From an uncultured Mycoplasmatota bacterium (GTDB lineage Bacteria; Bacillota_I; Bacilli_A; RF39; UBA660): 64,000 bases of DNA. Both the position numbers and the translations under genes were made by a program. The stretch spans positions 1 to 64,000 of the forward strand of contig CALEBF010000012.1 of assembly GCA_937944975.1 (NCBI GenBank), given 5' to 3'. The number at the start of each line of letters is the position of its first letter. Position 1 is the stretch's first letter. The notes under the pieces are model-generated. The model saw only the letters and a program-made list of their open reading frames with translations, made no database searches and was not told the origin of the DNA. Shown here one piece after another: positions 60,077 to 64,000 of the stretch.

Positions 60077-60640
60077 ATGATGCAAAACATTGTTAGATAT
60101 AATCAGGCATTTAGAGAAAAACTTTTCAGTAGAAGTTCTGAGCTTGTCTTGAATAAGGCTATTTCTTTGGAAGAGGATGACAATGTTTCTTATTTACCAC
60201 ATACGACTATGAGTAAAGAAGAGACTAATCAGTTAATCCTTTGTCAAGAAATTAAAGTTGAAAATTTGAAAAAGATGCCTAATGAAAAAGTATTAGATGA
60301 ACGTATGATGACATTAGCATATCATTACCGTACGTTATTGGATCGAAATGGAAAACTAGAACCTCTCGATTTGAAAGTGACAGTAGGCGAACCTCTTCGC
60401 AATGATCAATTATTTCGAAAGCGGTGTTATTTGGAGAATGGTAAACTGTATGATCTCCACTATGTTTTTGATGCGATTTCAATTCATCCGGTGTTTCGAT
60501 ATTATCAATTAAGAGAAGATCAGGAAGGAATTTTTTATAAATTAGGTATTGTCAATGGAAAAGAACTTCCATGCGGTGTGGTAAAATCTCCTAAAAAAGT
60601 ACGTGAATTAAGTCAAAATTACTACATACAAACAATTTAG
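60077..60640 (+). CDS. Third paralogue, no signal peptide or lipobox, 187 aa
   Basis: The central region holds TTMSKEETNQLILCQEI and KMPNEKVLDERMM, the same pattern as in the lipoproteins at 56018 and 59366. Its N-terminus (MMQNIVRYNQAFREKLF) is polar and lacks a hydrophobic segment or lipobox, so it should stay in the cytoplasm unless its start is mis-set. ATG 60077 and ATG 60080 are both possible after GAGGGG. It may bind partners of the family or be a decaying copy, though the reading frame is intact. Confidence 0.65.
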   Translation: MMQNIVRYNQAFREKLFSRSSELVLNKAISLEEDDNVSYLPHTTMSKEETNQLILCQEIKVENLKKMPNEKVLDERMMTLAYHYRTLLDRNGKLEPLDLKVTVGEPLRNDQLFRKRCYLENGKLYDLHYVFDAISIHPVFRYYQLREDQEGIFYKLGIVNGKELPCGVVKSPKKVRELSQNYYIQTI

Positions 60641-60656
60641 AAGATATATTATATTC

Positions 60657-60685
60657 TTGACGTTTGATAGAAAATCTTATATACT
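60657..60685 (+). promoter_or_regulatory. Promoter of the T-box operon
   Basis: TTGACG and TATACT are spaced by 17 bases, about seven bases before the predicted start of the leader. Confidence 0.8.
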
Positions 60686-60691
60686 AAGAGT

Positions 60692-60886
60692 AGATTTCAG
60701 ATGAAGTGGAAGAGTATAAAAAGATACACTTTAAAGAGACGATATGGTTGGTGAAAATATCGAGTGTTATTTTTAGAAGACACCATGGATGAAAACGTAG
60801 TCTTTGCGTTAAAAAGAGCGAGGTAGAGAAGTCTATGAAATAAGGTGGTACCGCGCGATCAGCGCCCTTATATCTAGCTTCTTTTT
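60692..60886 (+). promoter_or_regulatory. T-box leader controlling nitroreductase-hisS-aspS
   Basis: The leader has the conserved T-box AAGGTGGTACCGCG (60842-60855), an upstream stem I hairpin CGATAT...ATATCG around a GGTTGGTGAAA loop (60740-60762), and a terminator in which AGAAG and AATAAGG before the T-box pair with CCTTAT and CTTCT after it, ahead of TTTTTATT. Uncharged tRNA stabilises the antiterminator. The specifier region near 60779 reads GAAGACACCATGG; GAC (Asp) is the likeliest codon, with CAC (His) overlapping it by two bases. Genes for both synthetases follow. Confidence 0.92.
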
Positions 60887-60905
60887 ATTGTTTAAGGGGG
60901 ATTTT

Positions 60906-61442
60906 ATGGAATTGCAGGAAGCGATCAAAAACCGGAGAAGTGTTCGCAAGTTTAATGAAGAGAATGTCTCGAAAGAAGAAATCATGAAAATTTTGGAAAG
61001 TGCTCGTCTAGCACCCTCTGCCAAAAATATGCAACCGTGGCATTTTGTCGTATTAAGAAACGAGCAAATAGAGCACGTCTATCAAATGATGGTAGAAAAA
61101 ATGGAAAAGGATGAGAGTGCGCGTGGAGCAGAGCCCACTTCTCGAACAGTGAGAAGAGCGAATACTTTGATTTTAGTATTTAATACGATGCCTGATGATA
61201 GTACGATCAACATGGAACAATCGATTGGAGCTGCAATTGAACACATGCTTTTAACTGCAACAGAACTTGAGATTGGTAGTGTATGGATTCGAATGACATA
61301 TATTATCGAAGATGAATTACGAGATTGTTACCATATGGATGGTATGCGGTTGAGTGCAACTGTAGCGCTTGGACATTACGATGAATTACCTAGTCCAAGA
61401 CCTAGAAAAGAATTAGAAGATATCATGACTTGGTATGAATAA
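60906..61442 (+). CDS. Nitroreductase-family protein
   Basis: A 178-aa flavin oxidoreductase-like protein. RRSVRKFNEENVSKEEIM (residues 11-29) and SARLAPSAKNMQPWHFVV (36-54) are the FMN-binding signature, and GHYDE near the C-terminus completes it. Substrate is unknown. It is the first gene after the T-box, with AAGGGGG before its ATG, so it is controlled by tRNA charging with hisS and aspS, an unusual placement. An earlier start 18 bases upstream is rejected because the ribosome site lies downstream of it. Confidence 0.88.
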   Translation: MELQEAIKNRRSVRKFNEENVSKEEIMKILESARLAPSAKNMQPWHFVVLRNEQIEHVYQMMVEKMEKDESARGAEPTSRTVRRANTLILVFNTMPDDSTINMEQSIGAAIEHMLLTATELEIGSVWIRMTYIIEDELRDCYHMDGMRLSATVALGHYDELPSPRPRKELEDIMTWYE

Positions 61443-61454
61443 AGGAGGAAGAAT

Positions 61455-62780
61455 ATGATACAAAAGCCAAAAGGAACTTATGATGTGTATGGAACACAAG
61501 GGGAAAAAATATTATATTTAGAAAATTTATTAGCATCTCTAATGGAAAAGTATAATTATCAGTACTTACGTACACCGCTCTTTGAACAGAGTGATCTATT
61601 TCACCGTGGCGTAGGAGAGACAACTGATATTGTAACCAAGGAAACATACGATTTTACTGATCGCGGAAATCGTAATATGACGTTACGTCCAGAAGGGACG
61701 GCTGGAGTTGTCCGCAGTTTTATCGAAAATAAAATGTATGGAGATCCAACACAACCGATTAAAACTTGGTATTATGGACCGATGTATCGTTATGAAAGAC
61801 CACAAGCGGGAAGATTTCGTGAATTTTATCAATTTGGCGTAGAGGCATTCGGTAGCAACGATCCGATGTTAGATGCTGAAATTATTAGTATTCCAGTTAA
61901 TTTTTATCGTTTACTTGGATTAAAAGGGATCAAAGTAAATATCAATAGCCTAGGAGATACAGAATCACGTTTAAAATATCGTGAGGCGTTACTAGATTAT
62001 TTTAAACCTCATTTAGACGAGCTTTGTGAAGATTGTAAGTCTAGATATAAGAAAAACCCACTTCGTATGTTAGATTGTAAAGTGGATGCTGAAAAAGAGA
62101 TTATGAAAAAAGCACCAAAGATGAAAGATTATTTGACGGAAGAGAGTAAGAAACATTTCGAGCTTGTGAAGAAATATTTGGAAGCGATGAATATCGAATA
62201 TATAGAAAATCCAAACTTAGTGCGTGGTCTTGACTATTATACTTATACAGTATTTGAAGTCGAAGCTGCCGTAGAGGGGTTTGGTAGCCAAAATGTATTA
62301 TGTGCGGGTGGAAGATACAATGATCTCGTACGTACGATTGGTGGACCTGATACGCCAGGGGTTGGATTTGCACTTGGTATGGAAAGACTTCTTACTGCAT
62401 TAGAATATGAGCATATCGAACTTCCGATCGAATCAGGAGTAGATGTATATGTTGTGCCAATCGAAGAAGCGCAAAAGCCATATGCGGCATCTTTAGTACA
62501 AGCACTTCGTATGACGGGATACAAAGTAGAGACTGATTATATGAATCGAAGTATGAAGAGTAATTTTAAAATGAGCGATCGCGTCAGTGCGAAATATGTC
62601 ATTTTACTTGGAGAGACAGAAGTTGAATCAAATGAATTAACTGTAAAAGATAACCGTACAAAACAAGAATATAAAGTGATGTTAGAAGATATCGTCGATT
62701 TTTTAGATCAGAATTTAGATGGTGAGGTCCACGAATGTCATTGTGGGGGAAACTGTCATTGTCAAAAGGAGGAAAAGTAG
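61455..62780 (+). CDS. hisS: Histidyl-tRNA synthetase with Cys/His-rich tail
   Basis: A 441-aa class II synthetase. Motif 1, motif 2 (GPMYRYERPQAGRFREFYQFG) and motif 3 with ALGMERL are visible, along with LVRGLDYYTYTVFE, the His-binding loop. The C-terminal anticodon-binding domain follows. The last 15 residues add HECHCGGNCHC, with five Cys or His-like ligands in a short stretch, absent from usual HisRS. It is the second gene of the T-box operon, with AAAGGAGGAAG before the ATG. Confidence 0.96.
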   Translation: MIQKPKGTYDVYGTQGEKILYLENLLASLMEKYNYQYLRTPLFEQSDLFHRGVGETTDIVTKETYDFTDRGNRNMTLRPEGTAGVVRSFIENKMYGDPTQPIKTWYYGPMYRYERPQAGRFREFYQFGVEAFGSNDPMLDAEIISIPVNFYRLLGLKGIKVNINSLGDTESRLKYREALLDYFKPHLDELCEDCKSRYKKNPLRMLDCKVDAEKEIMKKAPKMKDYLTEESKKHFELVKKYLEAMNIEYIENPNLVRGLDYYTYTVFEVEAAVEGFGSQNVLCAGGRYNDLVRTIGGPDTPGVGFALGMERLLTALEYEHIELPIESGVDVYVVPIEEAQKPYAASLVQALRMTGYKVETDYMNRSMKSNFKMSDRVSAKYVILLGETEVESNELTVKDNRTKQEYKVMLEDIVDFLDQNLDGEVHECHCGGNCHCQKEEK

Positions 62781-62781
62781 T

Positions 62782-64000
62782 ATGAATCGAATTAAATTAA
62801 AGGACTTAGATCAATATTTTGGGAAAGAAATAGAAGTACAGGCATTCGTTGAAAATATTCGCGATTTACAGTACGTTCAATTCGTTATCTTACGTGATGG
62901 AAGTGCGACAGTGCAGATGACGATTGAAAAAAGCGAAGAGAAGAATGCATCATTGGTTGAACTTTTTAAGGAATTACCTCTTGAAAGTACGATCAAGGCC
63001 AAAGTACTTGTCTCTGAAAATCCTAAAGTGAAATTACGTGGAATGGAATTGTTACCGATTGAAGTAGAAGTGACGAGTCGTTCTAAAAACGAACTTCCAA
63101 TCGATTTAAAAGATAAAGAAAAAACGCTGAGAGAGACGAGATTAGATTATCGTTTCTTAGATTTACGTCGCAAGGATAATCATCTTTTATTCGAATGTGA
63201 GACTTATCTAGAACATATGATGAGAGAGTATTTTATCGCTCATGAATATATGGAAATACACTCTCCTAAAATTGCTGCAGGGGCTGCTGAGTCTGGTGCG
63301 GAGGTATTTAAGATCGATTATTTTGGAGAGGAAGCTTGCCTTTCACAATCACCACAATTTTACAAACAAATGGCGATTGCTGCTGGGTTTGATCAAGTAT
63401 TTGAGATTGGCCCTGCGTTTCGTGCTGAAAATTCTCATACAAGTTATCATGCAACCGAGATTAACATGGCCGATGTAGAAATCGGATGGATCCATTCATT
63501 TGAAGATGTCATGGATATGGAAGAAGAATTTTTAAAGTATGTCATTTCTAAATTGAACGAAAAATATGGAGAGGAGATCAAGTCTACATTCCATGTCGAT
63601 TTAGTTGATACGAGTATTCCATTTGCCCGTGTTACATTTAATGAAGCAAAACGTATTTTAAAAGAGGAATGCAATTTTGTAGGAGAAAGAGAAGATGATT
63701 TTGAACGTCAAGAAGAAATGCTAATTTGCGAGTATTTTAAAAAGAAAACGGGAACAGATTTTGTCTTTGTAACGAAGTTCCCATTTGCTGCACGACCTTT
63801 CTATCATATGCTTGATAGTGATGGAAACACATGTAGTTACGACTTATTATTTAGAGGAATTGAACTTACGACAGGAGCACAAAGAGAACATCGTAGAGAT
63901 ATTTTAGAACACCAAATGATCGAAAAAGAGATCGATCCAAAGTCTCTTGCGTTCTATCTTGAATTCTTCGAGTACGGATGTCCACCACATGGAGGATTCG
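62782..64000 (+). CDS. aspS: Aspartyl-tRNA synthetase, archaeal-type (partial, runs off end)
   Basis: The first 406 codons of a class II synthetase that runs beyond the window. An N-terminal OB-fold is followed by motif 1 (HSPKIAAGAAE), SQSPQFYKQM and the motif 2 region FEIGPAFRAENSHTSYHATE. There is no sign of the roughly 100-residue GAD insertion of the usual bacterial AspRS, and the motifs match the archaeal/eukaryal AspRS/AsnRS group. It may therefore be non-discriminating, charging tRNA-Asp and tRNA-Asn. AAAGGAGG precedes the ATG. Confidence 0.85.
   Translation, partial: MNRIKLKDLDQYFGKEIEVQAFVENIRDLQYVQFVILRDGSATVQMTIEKSEEKNASLVELFKELPLESTIKAKVLVSENPKVKLRGMELLPIEVEVTSRSKNELPIDLKDKEKTLRETRLDYRFLDLRRKDNHLLFECETYLEHMMREYFIAHEYMEIHSPKIAAGAAESGAEVFKIDYFGEEACLSQSPQFYKQMAIAAGFDQVFEIGPAFRAENSHTSYHATEINMADVEIGWIHSFEDVMDMEEEFLKYVISKLNEKYGEEIKSTFHVDLVDTSIPFARVTFNEAKRILKEECNFVGEREDDFERQEEMLICEYFKKKTGTDFVFVTKFPFAARPFYHMLDSDGNTCSYDLLFRGIELTTGAQREHRRDILEHQMIEKEIDPKSLAFYLEFFEYGCPPHGGF

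Noticed and set aside
52955..60640. Surface cluster as prophage
   Set aside because: No phage structural, replication, integrase or lysis genes; all products look like envelope proteins with individual promoters.
62243..62524. Antisense open frame opposite hisS
   Set aside because: It mirrors the codon pattern of hisS and has no start signals of its own.
1..64000. Mollicutes genetic code 4
   Set aside because: TGA is used as a normal stop, for example in murF, and Trp codons are TGG throughout.

Overview
The window is low-GC (mid-30s percent by eye), densely packed DNA with strong AGGAGG-type ribosome sites, short intergenic gaps and many hairpin-plus-T-run terminators. It carries spoIIGA, sigE, sigG, spoVB, a ylmC-type PRC-barrel gene and a sirA-like gene, so the host should be an endospore-forming Bacillota of class Bacilli. 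TGA is used as a stop (for example murF at 40762), so this is not a Mollicutes code-4 genome. The AspRS at the right edge looks archaeal-type rather than classical bacterial, which suits a divergent or uncultured Bacilli lineage. No closer taxonomic call can be supported from sequence alone.

Layout. 0-11.9 kb: a thymidylate kinase, tRNA-Thr, a SWIM/SNF2 helicase, then a two-component system with a tiny membrane protein, an ABC transporter and a PdaC-like polysaccharide deacetylase. 12.0-17.7 kb: the end of a dcw cluster (murG, murB, divIB/ftsQ, ftsA, ftsZ) and a GNAT gene. 17.8-22.4 kb: an AT-rich accessory cassette (Asp/Glu racemase-like, Nudix, and on the minus strand radical SAM, unknown, P-loop kinase, GT2) that separates ftsZ from spoIIGA-sigE. 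24.1-34.9 kb: pgi, a thioredoxin-like lipoprotein, sigG, an ABC-2 transporter behind a structured leader, ylmC, a degenerate PAP2 protein, a GT4, an ApbE-like protein, lspA, rluD and a rhomboid. 35.0-40.8 kb: lexA, a divergent 48-aa SOS-controlled membrane peptide, tkt, sirA-like, yneF, a glutamine amidotransferase and murF, close to the Bacillus lexA-yneA-tkt-sirA-yneF order. 40.8-42.3 kb: a Nudix gene and a complete type III toxin-antitoxin locus, with a three-repeat RNA antitoxin, its terminator and a ToxN/AbiQ-family endoribonuclease. 42.3-52.9 kb: small membrane genes, Sua5, spoVB, comN, secDF, rel, dtd and an AI-2E family exporter. 53.0-60.6 kb: a seven-gene envelope cluster of anchored, Cys-rich, Gly-rich and lipoprotein products. 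60.7 kb to the end: a T-box leader, a nitroreductase, hisS and a partial aspS.

How parts work together. One regulatory theme emerges: a dyad of the form GTGAC-N6-GTCAC lies upstream of the two-component operon, of the small-protein/ABC operon and of the GT4 gene 25 kb away. In the last two it sits exactly 33 bases before the -10 box, which suggests a small cell-envelope stress regulon. SOS control is visible as four LexA boxes between lexA and the 48-aa peptide. Aminoacyl-tRNA synthetase control is visible as the T-box. Accessory genes (the cassette after ftsZ, the type III TA locus, the surface cluster) sit as islands in an otherwise conserved Bacilli backbone.
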